The notes under the pieces were generated by a model, which was not told the DNA's origin, did no database searches, and saw nothing but the letters and a program-made list of their open reading frames with translations. This document shows, piece after piece, positions 39,066 through 48,202 of a stretch of 64,000 nucleotides of DNA. This DNA comes from Candidatus Dormiibacterota bacterium (GTDB lineage Bacteria; Chloroflexota; Dormibacteria; Dormibacterales; Dormibacteraceae). Position numbers and translations under genes: made by a program. Position 1 is the stretch's first letter; every line of letters starts with the position of its first letter. The stretch lies in NCBI GenBank assembly GCA_003139695.1, contig PLJM01000006.1:1-64000 (forward strand). Reading direction: 5' to 3'.

Positions 39066-40346
39066 TTACGGAAACGTCAATGAACCATTGGCAGCAGCTG
39101 CCATATCGCTGACTGAAATCTGGTCGATCGCTGTCTCGTCACCTGTCGATGCGTTGGCCTGGTAGGCGGCAAAGGCACCGACCGAGTTGTGGAATTGGTC
39201 GTACCCGGCAGGACCGCCGGCCCCGACGAAATGGATCTTAGTGCCCGCCTTCAATGCGGCAATCGCGTCCTTGTAGTTCGTAACGTCCGTGCCCGGCGGG
39301 TTACAAACGGCTGTTATTGCGGCCAGCACCTTGGCCGGGTCCGTTGTTCCTGCATCCTGAATGGCAATTGCCAACTCCAGGATCGCGTCATAGGAGAAGT
39401 TCGCTGAGGTGTTGGCCTGAGTCCCTGGGTAGACAAGGTTGTAGTACTGGGTGTACGTGTCGAGTGCGGGTCCCGAGTTGGTGCTCGCTTGGATCGACAT
39501 GAGTGCTTTGTTTGCCACCGCCGGCGTGATCGCCTTGATGACTGGTGCGCCCGCACTCTGGTCACTTCCAATGAACGGTATCGCGAGGTTGTCCTGCTGT
39601 GCGAAGTCGGTGAACAGGGGCACTGCTGCGGTGTCGTCAAATTGGGTCAGGATCACCGCGGGGTGGCTATTAACGACTTTCTGTACCTCGGACCTGTAAG
39701 AACTTTGGGCGAGAGCAATCACCACGTCAGTGACGACGGTTCCGCCATTCTTCTTGTAGGCATCCGAGACAACCTGCTTCAAGCTCTGGCTTGGCCCGGC
39801 ACTGAACACCAAGGCGGCTGTCTTGTATCCCTTCTTGATCGCGTACGCCGCCATCGCCACGCCGAGTTGAGAATCCGAGGGGCTCGGGCGCCAAGCGTAC
39901 GGATCGGTGTTGTTATCAAAGGTCTGCGTCCCACCTTGGAACATGAATGGGATCTTGTACTGATCGAGGATTGGCTGCGTTGCCGGGCGAACCGTGCTGG
40001 AGGGGCCGTCGAGGAATGAGATCCCATCAACGGTGATGGCTTTGCGAAGGCCCGGAACAGCGTCAGCTGGATCGTTCACGTCGTCGATCTGGTCCAACTG
40101 AATCTTGCGGCCCAAGATGCCGCCGCCATCGTTGATTTCCCGGGCGGCCACCTGCGCGCCCTGCCATAGAGCCTGCCCGGTCGAGGCAAATGCGCCTGTC
40201 ATTGGGCCCTCGACCCCGATCTTGATGGGCGAGGTCGACTGAGACGAGGATCCACTACAAGCGGCGACGAGCAAAACCGATAAACCGATCGTGAAAACTC
40301 GAACCAATGCCACCGGCTGGGCAACACTTCTCATCCCAAATCTCAT
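39066..40346 (-). CDS. ABC transporter substrate-binding lipoprotein (LivK-like)
   Basis: 426 residues from ATG 40346 (GTG two codons earlier also open). Signal peptide with lipobox LLVAAC (Cys about residue 31) for membrane anchoring. The periplasmic-binding fold type 1 follows: IKIGVEGPMTGAFASTGQALWQGAQVAAREINDGGGILG, then the DDVNDPADAVPGLRKAI loop, FLDGPSSTVRPATQPILDQYKIP and DSQLGVAMAAYAIKKGYKTAALVF. These are features of the Peripla_BP_6 group that feeds Liv transporters. The ligand is not evident; members bind branched-chain amino acids, amides, urea or aromatic acids. Operon head, divergent from the acyl-CoA dehydrogenase side. Confidence 0.88.
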   Translation of the reverse strand: MRFGMRSVAQPVALVRVFTIGLSVLLVAACSGSSSQSTSPIKIGVEGPMTGAFASTGQALWQGAQVAAREINDGGGILGRKIQLDQIDDVNDPADAVPGLRKAITVDGISFLDGPSSTVRPATQPILDQYKIPFMFQGGTQTFDNNTDPYAWRPSPSDSQLGVAMAAYAIKKGYKTAALVFSAGPSQSLKQVVSDAYKKNGGTVVTDVVIALAQSSYRSEVQKVVNSHPAVILTQFDDTAAVPLFTDFAQQDNLAIPFIGSDQSAGAPVIKAITPAVANKALMSIQASTNSGPALDTYTQYYNLVYPGTQANTSANFSYDAILELAIAIQDAGTTDPAKVLAAITAVCNPPGTDVTNYKDAIAALKAGTKIHFVGAGGPAGYDQFHNSVGAFAAYQANASTGDETAIDQISVSDMAAAANGSLTFP

Positions 40347-40520
40347 CTGCACGACCGCCCTTGGCGCTTACTGGCCTGATCACAAGTGGACGGAAATATC
40401 GTCAATCCCAGCGAGGGGCACCAGCTTCCTCCCGGAGCGATGGTACATCATAATTGCTGTTACTGCGAACCGAAGGTTACTCCCACCCGTTCCCCGACTC
40501 GAGTCTGTCAATCACTAGAG

Positions 40521-40739
40521 GTGCGTCTGCTCAATCCCGTTTTCGAAGGTGACACGGTGTACTCACGCTCCGAGGTGCTCGAGGCGCACCCTTCCGGATC
40601 CCGAAAGGGCGTCGGTGTCATTACGGTGCGCACGTCAGGCTTCAAACAGGACGGACCCGAAGTCATCTCCTTGAAGCGTGCCGTGATGGTCTACAGGGCG
40701 GGCAAGAGCCGACAAATCGCGCGTTCCGGGGGGGCTTGA
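40521..40739 (+). pseudogene. Truncated MaoC-type hydratase (C-terminal part)
   Basis: The frame encodes VRLLNPVFEGDTVYSRSEVLE then GVGVITVRTSGFKQDG and ISLKRAVMVYRAG, the C-terminal strands of a hot-dog-fold MaoC/mesaconyl-CoA hydratase-like protein. The N-terminal part with the catalytic Asp/His loop is missing; upstream frames (40340-40520) show no match. The break falls beside the divergent liv promoter, so a deletion or rearrangement probably joined the two. Its stop lies 12 bases from the acyl-CoA dehydrogenase ATG. Confidence 0.6.
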
Positions 40740-40751
40740 GTAGGATCGCAA

Positions 40752-41909
40752 ATGGACTTCGAATTGTCAGACCAGCAAGCCGCCTTTCGGGACCTCTTAC
40801 GAGACTTCGCCCGTCGCCGCATCGCTCCCGTCGCACGAGAATGGGAGCTCTCGGGACGTTACCCCACCGAGATCATCGACGAGATGAAGCAGATGGGCCT
40901 TTTTGGGATGCTGGTCCCTGAGGAGTTCGGCGGAATCGGCATCGACGCGGTGTCGTACGCGATCGTCTTTGAAGAGCTCGCAAAGGCGTGGATGGGAGTC
41001 GCCGGAATCCTAGGCTCGCACTCGCTATCGACGTGGATGCTGGCGAAACACGGGACCGCGGAACAGCGCAGACGGTGGTTGCCGGATCTCGCAACCGGGA
41101 AACGACGGTCCGGGCTCGCGCTCACGGAGCCGGGGGCTGGGAGTGATCTCCAGGGCATCTCAACTGTCGCCCACCGCGCCGGTCACCATTACATCGTTAA
41201 CGGCGGAAAGACCTGGATCACCAATGCGCGCCACGCCGATCCCCTTCCGGTACTGGTCAAGACCAACCCGGAGGCGCAGCCGCGTCACCGGGGTATGACC
41301 GTCTTGATGATCGAGCAGGGAACACCAGGCTTCACCGTTGGCAAAGACCTCGATAAGCTTGGCTACAAGGGCCCAGAGTCCTCTGAAGTCTTCCTGAACG
41401 ATTGCCCCGTTCCCGTTGAGAACGTGCTTGGAGCTGAAGAAGGCCAGGGTCTTCAACAGGTATTGGCGGCGCTCGAGTTCGGACGTGTCAACATCGCTGG
41501 CCGCGCCGTTGGCATCGCCCAAGCCTGCCTTGACAAGTCGATCGTATACGCGCGCGAACGTCACGCGTTCGGACGCCCGATCGCAGAGTTCCAGGCAATC
41601 CAGCTGAAACTGGCAGACATGGCAACCGAGGTGCAGAGCGCTCGCCTGCTGACGTGGTGGGCGGCCTCAGCACTGGACTCCGGCAGACGAGCCGACGTTG
41701 AAACAGGCATGGCCAAGCTGTACGCCTCCGAGATCTGTATCAAGGCCGCGCTGGAGGCCATGCGGATCCACGGCGGCTATGGATATTCGACCGAGTTCGA
41801 GATAGAGCGCCTGTACAGGGATGCCCCCTTGATGGCCATTGCCGAAGGCACGAACGATATTCTCCGGACTGTGATCGCGCGACACCTTGTACGCGACGGC
41901 CGAGCGTGA
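40752..41909 (+). CDS. Acyl-CoA dehydrogenase
   Basis: 385 residues, full length. Family signatures: GLALTEPGAGSDLQGI (FAD/substrate), GGKTWITNARHADPLPVLVK, and AMRIHGGYGYSTEFEIERLYRDAPLMAIAEGTNDIL, with catalytic Glu365 in AEGTND. It introduces a C2-C3 double bond into an acyl-CoA and passes electrons to ETF. Glu in that C-terminal position is shared by short/medium-chain and glutaryl/isobutyryl-type enzymes. Downstream of a broken hydratase and upstream of the beta-keto acid cleavage operon. Confidence 0.92.
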   Translation: MDFELSDQQAAFRDLLRDFARRRIAPVAREWELSGRYPTEIIDEMKQMGLFGMLVPEEFGGIGIDAVSYAIVFEELAKAWMGVAGILGSHSLSTWMLAKHGTAEQRRRWLPDLATGKRRSGLALTEPGAGSDLQGISTVAHRAGHHYIVNGGKTWITNARHADPLPVLVKTNPEAQPRHRGMTVLMIEQGTPGFTVGKDLDKLGYKGPESSEVFLNDCPVPVENVLGAEEGQGLQQVLAALEFGRVNIAGRAVGIAQACLDKSIVYARERHAFGRPIAEFQAIQLKLADMATEVQSARLLTWWAASALDSGRRADVETGMAKLYASEICIKAALEAMRIHGGYGYSTEFEIERLYRDAPLMAIAEGTNDILRTVIARHLVRDGRA

Positions 41910-42002
41910 TGAGCTCCGAGCCGCGTCACCCCCTAGCCCTAACTTGCAGCAGTTACGGCCCGCTCAATCCTTTCGTCATCTATTTAGTTATCAAGGAGCG
42001 TT

Positions 42003-42878
42003 ATGACTCTTGAAGAGAACCTGGCCAAGCCGTTAGTCATCTCCTGCGCGATTACTGGCAGCATCACGACACGAGAGCAACATCCCGGCTTGCCTGTGAC
42101 GCCAGCCGAGATCGCGGCCTCGGCTATAGAGGCAGGGGCCGCCGGTGCCGCCGCCGTTCACATCCACGTGCGAGAGGACGATGGAACGCCTTCATGTCGT
42201 GGTGAGCTTTACGAGGAAGTCTTTCAACGCATTCGGGCGCAGTCGGACGTGGTGATCTGCGGGACGACCGGAAGTGGCGGCGGCCGATTCAGCCCAGAAG
42301 GGAGATTCGCCGCCCTGCATTACAAACCCGACCTGGCTTCCTTCGATGCCGGCTCCCTTAACTTTGGTGAGCGTGTATTTGAGAACTCGCCAAGCTTCCT
42401 CCGCCAGCTCGCGCATGAAATCACATCTCGCGGAATCGTCCCCGAGATTGAGTGCTTTGACATCGGTCAAATCGGCAACGCCGTACGCCTGCAACCTGAG
42501 GGCCTGTTGCCCGGACCCGGCGGCAAATGGTGGTTTCAGTTCTGTTTGGGTGTGCGTGGTGGTGCCCCCTCCGATACGCAAACACTCTTGACGATGCGAT
42601 CGCTGATACCTCACGGAGCTGAGTGGTCAGTGCTCGGGATCGGACGCGGTCAGCTGGCCATGAATATGGTTGCCATCCTTGAGGGCGGGCATGTCAGGAC
42701 CGGCATGGAGGACAACGTGTACTTTCGTCGAGGGCAACTGGTGGACGGCAACGGTCAATTCGTCGAGCGCGTGGTGCAGCTGGCGCGCGAGGTCGGGAGA
42801 CCGGTCGCAACTCCGGCTCAGGCACGTGAGCTCATGGGCTGCCCAAGCAAGGCAGTCGCATCCGCTGCTCGGAACTAG
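42003..42878 (+). CDS. Beta-keto acid cleavage enzyme (BKACE, DUF849)
   Basis: 291 residues, with RBS AAGGAG. Family landmarks: ISCAITGSITT at the start, zinc ligands in AAAVHIHVREDDGTPS (HIH), CGTTGSGGGRF, then LNFGERVFENSP, EIECFDIGQI and the closing GGHVRTGMEDNVYFRRGQLV (His and Glu ligands). BKACE enzymes react a beta-keto acid with acetyl-CoA to give acetoacetate and a shortened CoA ester. It is followed by the A and B subunits of a 3-oxoacid CoA-transferase, which would re-activate that acetoacetate. Substrate not deducible. Confidence 0.88.
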   Translation: MTLEENLAKPLVISCAITGSITTREQHPGLPVTPAEIAASAIEAGAAGAAAVHIHVREDDGTPSCRGELYEEVFQRIRAQSDVVICGTTGSGGGRFSPEGRFAALHYKPDLASFDAGSLNFGERVFENSPSFLRQLAHEITSRGIVPEIECFDIGQIGNAVRLQPEGLLPGPGGKWWFQFCLGVRGGAPSDTQTLLTMRSLIPHGAEWSVLGIGRGQLAMNMVAILEGGHVRTGMEDNVYFRRGQLVDGNGQFVERVVQLAREVGRPVATPAQARELMGCPSKAVASAARN

Positions 42879-42885
42879 CCGCGAC

Positions 42886-43575
42886 ATGGCGCAGACCGTA
42901 GGGGGCGGCCGAAACAAGCTCTGGAGCTCGGCCCGGCTGGCGGTAGCGGATATCAGTGATGGTGCCGTTGTGCTCGTCGGTGGATTCGGCGACGTCGGGG
43001 TACCGTTTCGCTTGCTTGACGCCCTTGCGGCGCATACGGCTCGCGGCCTGACCGTCGTCTCAAACAACTGCGGCACTGGTGAGCGTGGCCTAGCCGCACT
43101 CTTCAAGGCGGGGCTCGTCAGCAAAGCGTGCGCCTCCTTTCCATCGCAATCCGGCAATCACCATTTCAAGGCGGCATTTGACCGAGGAGAGGTTGAGCTC
43201 GAGTTGATCCCGCAGGGCACGCTGGCCGAACGAATCCGGTGCGCCGGGGCTGGCCTTGGTGGCTTCTACACAAGGACGGGATTTGGCACCGAGCTGGCCG
43301 ATGGCCACCAAACCCGCGAGATTAATGGCGTGCGATACATTCTGGAGCTGCCGCTCAGAGGCGACGTCGCGCTTATTTCGGCCGACGTTGCAGACGAGGC
43401 CGGCAACCTAAGGTTCAGGCGATCTGCCAGAAACTTCAATCCGGTCATGGCAATGGCGGCTGGCCTCACGATCGTTCAGGTAAACCGAATCATTCCAGTG
43501 GGAGCGTTGGATCCAGACGACGTGCATCTGCCTGGGGTGTTCGTCGACCGCCTTGTGGAATTGACATCGCCTTGA
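42886..43575 (+). CDS. 3-oxoacid CoA-transferase subunit A
   Basis: 229 residues from ATG 42886, seven bases after the BKACE stop (a longer open frame inside that gene is ignored). Matches the family I CoA-transferase alpha subunit: VVLVGGFGDVGVPFRLLDAL, LTVVSNNCGTGERGLAALF, ELIPQGTLAERIRCAGAGLGGFYTRTG and the late FRRSARNFNPVMAMAA. Partner of the B subunit, whose start overlaps its stop. Likely moves CoA from succinyl-CoA to acetoacetate or a 3-oxo acid such as 3-oxoadipate. Confidence 0.9.
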   Translation: MAQTVGGGRNKLWSSARLAVADISDGAVVLVGGFGDVGVPFRLLDALAAHTARGLTVVSNNCGTGERGLAALFKAGLVSKACASFPSQSGNHHFKAAFDRGEVELELIPQGTLAERIRCAGAGLGGFYTRTGFGTELADGHQTREINGVRYILELPLRGDVALISADVADEAGNLRFRRSARNFNPVMAMAAGLTIVQVNRIIPVGALDPDDVHLPGVFVDRLVELTSP

Positions 43576-44225
43576 GCCCGAAAGCCGGCTGGGCGCTCGA
43601 CGAGATAGCGGCGCGGATAGCCCGCGATCTTGAGCCCGGGTCGTGCGTGAATCTGGGCATCGGGATGCCGATCCGGGTTGGGGCGCACCTAGATCCTGCC
43701 GCGGGGGTAATCCTGACGAGTGAGAATGGGCTCATCGGCATCGGGCCGCCACCCGAACCGAACCGGCACGACCCGGATGTCATCGACGCTGGCAAGGGGC
43801 CAGTCACCCTGCTGCCTGGCGCCTCTGTCCTCGACCATGCTGATGCATTCGCGCTGATCCGGGGCGGCCGGCTGGACGTCGGGGTCCTGGGCGCCTTCCA
43901 GGTGAGCCAGAGGGGAGACCTCGCCAGCTGGCGGCGACCCACCGAGCCACTAGGCAGCGTAGGCGGAGCGATGGACATCGCGGTCGGCGCCCGCAAGCGG
44001 TACGCAGTCATGATGCACTGCGATAAGTCGGGCGAACCCAAGATCGTGCAGTACTGCACGTACCCGCTCACAGCGCCGCGATGCGTCAACCGGATCTACA
44101 CGGACATGGCGGTTATCGATGTGACCGAGCAGGGTTTGGTTGTGCGCGAAATTCATCCTGGCCTTTCCCTGGCAGACCTTCGCGCCGTGACGGGAGCATC
44201 GCTCTTGCCGTTGGCAGCGAATTAG
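43572..44225 (+). CDS. 3-oxoacid CoA-transferase subunit B
   Basis: 217 residues from TTG 43572, overlapping subunit A's stop (TTGA). Beta-subunit motifs: LEPGSCVNLGIGMPIRVG, then LTSENGLIGIGP, where the Glu of SENG is the catalytic residue that forms the glutamyl-CoA thioester, and GGRLDVGVLGAFQVSQRGDLASW. The C-terminus with NRIYTDMAVIDVTEQGLVVREIHPGLS is typical. Complete heterodimeric enzyme with subunit A. Confidence 0.9.
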   Translation: MSPKAGWALDEIAARIARDLEPGSCVNLGIGMPIRVGAHLDPAAGVILTSENGLIGIGPPPEPNRHDPDVIDAGKGPVTLLPGASVLDHADAFALIRGGRLDVGVLGAFQVSQRGDLASWRRPTEPLGSVGGAMDIAVGARKRYAVMMHCDKSGEPKIVQYCTYPLTAPRCVNRIYTDMAVIDVTEQGLVVREIHPGLSLADLRAVTGASLLPLAAN

Positions 44226-44243
44226 CATGGCGTCGACAACCAA

Positions 44244-45233
44244 ATGAAGACGGCCTCCCACTCGCCGAACTCCGAGATCTTCTCTGGACGGGTCAGGCGC
44301 TCATGCCTTGCTGTTCCGGGTAGCCAGGTGCGGTTTCATGCCAAGGCGGACCAATCCTCGGCCGATCACGTTTTTCTTGACCTGGAGGACTCCGTGGCGC
44401 CCGACGCCAAGGTCGCGGCTCGAGCCCAGGTGATCGACGCGCTACGCACCTTGGAGTTCGCGGGGAAGGTGAGAGCGGTCCGCGTGAACGCCTGCGACAC
44501 AGCGTGGTGTTATGAGGACATCATCGCGGTAGTCGAGGGCGCGGCCGACCGACTTGACTGCCTTGTGATCCCCAAGGTCGAAGACTCGGATCACGTCCAT
44601 TTCGTCGACAACCTGCTCAATCAGATTGAGGGAAAGCTTGGACTGAGCCGCCGAATCGGCCTGGAGCTTCAGATCGAATCCGCCCGAGGGATGGAGAACA
44701 TCAGTGCGATCGCCCGGGCATCATCCCGTGCAGAAGCATTGATTTTCGGTCCCGCAGACTTCTCAGCGTCGCTTCACGCCCCAGAGCTCACAGTGGGTCC
44801 GCTCAAGCCCCAATATCCAGGCGACTATTGGCACTATTTTCTGGCGCGAATTGTGGTTGCTGCGCGGGCCAACGGACTCCAGGCGATCGACGGGCCATAT
44901 GCCCAGATCCGCGATACAAACGGACTGCGGACCTCCGCAGAGCGCACCGCGATGTTGGGCTTCGATGGCAAGTGGGCGATTACTCCAGCCCAGGTAGAGG
45001 TACTCAACGAGGTGTTCTCCCCTCGGCAGGAGGATTTCGACAAGGCGACCGCGATCCTCGAGACATACCAAGGCGCCACGGGCGCGGGACAAAACGGCGC
45101 GATGCTTCTTGGCGATGAGATGATCGACGAAGCGTCGCGCAAGATGGCATGGATGATGGTCGAGCGCGGTCTCCGTTTGGGAATGAAGGCGAGGCCATGG
45201 CATCCGAAGTCACCTCCGAACCTATCGGCCTAG
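44244..45233 (+). CDS. HpcH/HpaI-family CoA-ester lyase (citrate/malyl-CoA lyase-like)
   Basis: 329 residues. TIM-barrel with the family motifs RRSCLAVPGSQVRFHAKA, VFLDLEDSVAPDAK (metal-binding Asp/Glu), VRAVRVNA, CLVIPKVED, LELQIESARGMENISAIA (metal-ligand Glu) and LIFGPADFSASL. The tail with KWAITPAQVEVLNEVFSP is that of malyl-/citramalyl-CoA lyase-like enzymes. It would cleave a 3-hydroxyacid-CoA (for example malyl-, citramalyl- or 3-hydroxy-3-methylglutaryl-type) to acetyl- or acyl-CoA plus a keto acid. Last gene of the BKACE operon. Confidence 0.88.
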   Translation: MKTASHSPNSEIFSGRVRRSCLAVPGSQVRFHAKADQSSADHVFLDLEDSVAPDAKVAARAQVIDALRTLEFAGKVRAVRVNACDTAWCYEDIIAVVEGAADRLDCLVIPKVEDSDHVHFVDNLLNQIEGKLGLSRRIGLELQIESARGMENISAIARASSRAEALIFGPADFSASLHAPELTVGPLKPQYPGDYWHYFLARIVVAARANGLQAIDGPYAQIRDTNGLRTSAERTAMLGFDGKWAITPAQVEVLNEVFSPRQEDFDKATAILETYQGATGAGQNGAMLLGDEMIDEASRKMAWMMVERGLRLGMKARPWHPKSPPNLSA

Positions 45234-45248
45234 GCTTGAGGCCGCCTT

Positions 45249-45659
45249 CTAGCCACTAACTGATTTGGACAGCTCCTGCAACAACTGGAACATGACGCCC
45301 ATTGAGGACGTAGCCTTGGTCGCCGCGACGAGCCTGCCGCCTAGCAGTTGCGGTGGTGAAACAAGCTCGACACCGAGAGCCTGGAGTCTGGCAGTGGCAA
45401 GCCGGATGTCATCAACCTGGATGGCAATGTGCTCGATTCGCGCTATGGCATCGCCCAATCGCTGCTTCCGGGCATCAGGATCAGAGACTTCAATTAGCTC
45501 AATTTCCACGGAGCCGCACCTGTAGAAGGCGGTTCGCAAGCTTCGCTCGGGTATTGCGTACTCACGTACCAGCGCCATATTCATAACCGTGCTGAGAAAA
45601 CTCTGGGCCTCGTCAAGCTGACCGACAACTATTGCGACGTGATCAATTCGATCTGGCAT
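45249..45659 (-). CDS. VOC-family protein (methylmalonyl-CoA epimerase-like)
   Basis: 136 residues, two beta-alpha-beta-beta-beta modules: IDHVAIVVGQLDEAQSFLSTVMNM and IEHIAIQVDDIRLATARLQALG, each with the first His ligand (DHVAI, EHIAI). Metal-binding Glu candidates are IELIEV and the C-terminal end. The size and layout fit methylmalonyl-CoA epimerase, glyoxalase and lactoylglutathione lyase relatives. Last gene of the thiolase-ligase-cyclase operon. Confidence 0.8.
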   Translation of the reverse strand: MPDRIDHVAIVVGQLDEAQSFLSTVMNMALVREYAIPERSLRTAFYRCGSVEIELIEVSDPDARKQRLGDAIARIEHIAIQVDDIRLATARLQALGVELVSPPQLLGGRLVAATKATSSMGVMFQLLQELSKSVSG

Positions 45660-45713
45660 GACTCACCAACCGATCATCCGGGGACATGGATCGCAAACTC
45701 TCAATCCACCACC

Positions 45714-46616
45714 CTACGCGATCGCGATCGGGTTAACCGGACTGCCGACTCCGCCCTTGATTGGCAGCGACGCAATGACCAGCAAGAACTCATAGACCTT
45801 GTCTTCTGCCGGCCCCTCCAGTGTCATCAGTTCAATCAACGGGATTCCGAAATCGCGAATCAGAGCCTGGTGGACGACGTTCGGGGTCGAGCGCCGGCCG
45901 TTCCATGACATGACTTCGACCGCGCTGTTGTCAGCGCCGACCGCGACGACATCACGGGAAGCAAGCCAACGCCCTGCACCCAGCCCTAGGCCTGGCTGGT
46001 CTGTATGAAACGACTCAGGATTCCCAATATGGGCCTTCAACCAGCCTGTTCTAACCAGGACGATGTCGCCCTCACCCACATCAACTCCCAGGGTTCGAAC
46101 GCACTCCTCAAGGTCTTCCGCAGTGATTTCGTAACCAGGCTCCAAAACATCGATTCCTTTCGTAGAGGCGACGTCAAGCAGCACCCCTCGTCCTACCAGA
46201 GGTCCCAGCTTGTCGATGCCACAGCGAGTGGCACCGTAGCTTCTTACGTAGTTCGCACTGTGTCCGTTGTACAGCTGGTCGCCGGTCCATACGTGGGCCA
46301 ACGCATCCACATGCGTGCCGGTGTGTGTCGGCATGATTATGTAGTCGTCAGCAGCTCGTGCATCGTGAGGTAGCTTGACGCCGGCTGCAAAATCGCCGCC
46401 ATCGAGCGACATCAGGTGAATGATTGGAACTCGGCTCGGGGACACAGGAAGATGGTCTCGATCGAGTTGAAGTCCAAGGGGATAGATGACGCCACGCTTG
46501 ATGAGGCCGGCTGCAGCGCGTACGTGGTTCGCCGTGAGTAGGTTCGGGGCTCCTCGTTCGTCCTGAGGCCCCCATCTGCCCCAGTTGTTCTTGCGCGTGC
46601 GAGATTCGGCGCTCAT
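45714..46616 (-). CDS. Cyclase-family metallohydrolase (kynurenine formamidase-like), copy 1
   Basis: 300 residues. Opens NNWGRWGPQDERGAPNLLTANHV, the signature of the longer cyclase group. Metal site: MPTHTGTHVDALAHVWTGDQLYNG, with the H-x-G-T-H-x-D-x(3)-H pattern (Mn/Zn). Ends in GSPVNPIAIA, as in copy 3 (62783-63706). Family members hydrolyse amides, lactones or isatin. Overlaps the acyl-CoA ligase stop by four bases (ATGA), so it belongs to that operon. Natural substrate unknown. Confidence 0.88.
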   Translation of the reverse strand: MSAESRTRKNNWGRWGPQDERGAPNLLTANHVRAAAGLIKRGVIYPLGLQLDRDHLPVSPSRVPIIHLMSLDGGDFAAGVKLPHDARAADDYIIMPTHTGTHVDALAHVWTGDQLYNGHSANYVRSYGATRCGIDKLGPLVGRGVLLDVASTKGIDVLEPGYEITAEDLEECVRTLGVDVGEGDIVLVRTGWLKAHIGNPESFHTDQPGLGLGAGRWLASRDVVAVGADNSAVEVMSWNGRRSTPNVVHQALIRDFGIPLIELMTLEGPAEDKVYEFLLVIASLPIKGGVGSPVNPIAIA

Positions 46617-48193
46617 CGTATGTACTCGAGTGCCATTTCTCTGAGTGCACCCTTGCGCACCTTGCCGCTACCTGTCATCGGCCAGTCTCCGTTTGTGATC
46701 AACCAGATCTTCGCTGGCCGCTTGTACCTGGCCAGATTCGTAGTGCAGAATGCTGCGAGCTGCTGCGGGTCGAACAGCGCCCCAGGTTCCAGCTCCACAA
46801 ATGCGGCAGGAACCTCGTTCAAGATCGAATGCGGTATTGGTATCACTTGAGCCTGTCGGACCGAGGGATGCGATTCAAGAACAGCCTCGATCTCGCGAGC
46901 GGCGACATTTTCTCCACCGACTCGGAGAATATCGACCAGGCGACTGATGAACAGCAGGTTTCCGTCCGCATCAAGCCGACCCATATCGCCAGTGTGAAGC
47001 CAGCCATCCGTATCGATCGCGGTGGAAGTGGCCTCAGCGTCGTGCAAGTAGCCCTTCATAACGCTCCATCCGCGTATTTGAATCTCGCCCTCACCGCCGG
47101 ATGATTGGACCGTGCCCGCCCCGGCATCTGCGACTCGAACCTCAACTCCTGGAAGGGGTCGCCCCATGGTGTCAAGTCGACTCGGCAGCGGGTCGTCGTG
47201 CGAGCCACAGATGGGAGCTCCCCCACTCTCGCTGGACCCGTACCGCTGGACCACGCCATCCGACTGGAACGCGTCACGGATCCGCCGGGCCAGCTCAGGG
47301 CCGCCGCCCACAGTGATCGTTCGCAGGGACAACGCTTGAGGGTTGAGACGAGGACTGGTCATCTCGACCAGATAGTGCGACCCAATGCCCTGGTGGACGG
47401 TGCACCGCTCTCTGACCATTATGTCCAGCGCCTCATCCGGTTCGAAATAGGGCATCGTGTAGTACGTCGCGCCGTGCGCGATAGCAGCCAGGAGCCCAAA
47501 GTTGGTGCTCCCCAGATGGTGGACTGGATTGCAAACAAAGTACCGGTCGCCCGCGGCCAGCCCGAGCCGACGTCCGATCTCATATCCCATGCGGACGCAT
47601 TGCCCATGGCCCAGGCGAACGCCCTTCGGCTCGGCTGTAGTGCCAGAGGTGAGCTGAATGAGCCAGTCGTCGTCTGGAGCCGGTTCCTTCGCGCTGTCCA
47701 GATGGCTGCCTCGAGAATCGCGCACGATCACATCGAAACTGGGCGGCAGCCCTCCGAGCCCGCCACGTCGAGCAGCGTCCGATGAGACGATTGTTCCGGG
47801 ACGGTGTCGCAGCGATAAGACCCTTTCGGTTACTGAGCCGTCCTTGGTCACGCCTCCGCAGATAGCGAGCTCGGGCGCCCAACGGGCCATTGCAGCGTCC
47901 ATCTCTCGTTCCGTCAACCGCGGGTTGAGTGGGAGGATTCGGCGGCCAATCTGGGCGACCGCGAAGTATGCGATGTATGCCTCGGCAATGTTGGGCATGA
48001 CCAGGGCAACCGGATCATCGGAATCGCCCAGAGCGTCCCGCAATGCTGACGCCAATGAAGCCGACTCAGCGACGAGCTGGGAGTACGTCAACCGGCGCGC
48101 CGGAGTCCAGACAGCAACGTTGTCCGGATAACTGGCAGATGTGCGCTTCAACAGCAGCGGAACGCTAGGCGCGGCGGCAGATGGATTGTTCAT
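46613..48193 (-). CDS. AMP-dependent acyl-CoA synthetase/ligase
   Basis: 526 residues, ANL superfamily. P-loop LIQLTSGTTAEPKGVRLGH; A5 motif VVQRYGSSESGGAP; A7 DGWLHTGDMGRLDADGN; A8 hinge FISRLVDILRVGGENVAAREIE; and catalytic Lys in MTGSGKVRKGALRE. It activates a carboxylic acid with ATP and CoA. The GSGKVRK and VGGENV sequences are usual in medium/long-chain and cyclohexane-/aromatic-acid ligases. Substrate presumably the acid imported by the region's transporters. Confidence 0.9.
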   Translation of the reverse strand: MNNPSAAAPSVPLLLKRTSASYPDNVAVWTPARRLTYSQLVAESASLASALRDALGDSDDPVALVMPNIAEAYIAYFAVAQIGRRILPLNPRLTEREMDAAMARWAPELAICGGVTKDGSVTERVLSLRHRPGTIVSSDAARRGGLGGLPPSFDVIVRDSRGSHLDSAKEPAPDDDWLIQLTSGTTAEPKGVRLGHGQCVRMGYEIGRRLGLAAGDRYFVCNPVHHLGSTNFGLLAAIAHGATYYTMPYFEPDEALDIMVRERCTVHQGIGSHYLVEMTSPRLNPQALSLRTITVGGGPELARRIRDAFQSDGVVQRYGSSESGGAPICGSHDDPLPSRLDTMGRPLPGVEVRVADAGAGTVQSSGGEGEIQIRGWSVMKGYLHDAEATSTAIDTDGWLHTGDMGRLDADGNLLFISRLVDILRVGGENVAAREIEAVLESHPSVRQAQVIPIPHSILNEVPAAFVELEPGALFDPQQLAAFCTTNLARYKRPAKIWLITNGDWPMTGSGKVRKGALREMALEYIR

Positions 48194-48202
48194 TAGTGGG
48201 CC

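Noticed and set aside
42670-42885. 72-residue N-terminal extension of CoA-transferase subunit A
   Set aside because: It is an alternative frame inside the BKACE gene; the family alignment starts near ATG 42886.
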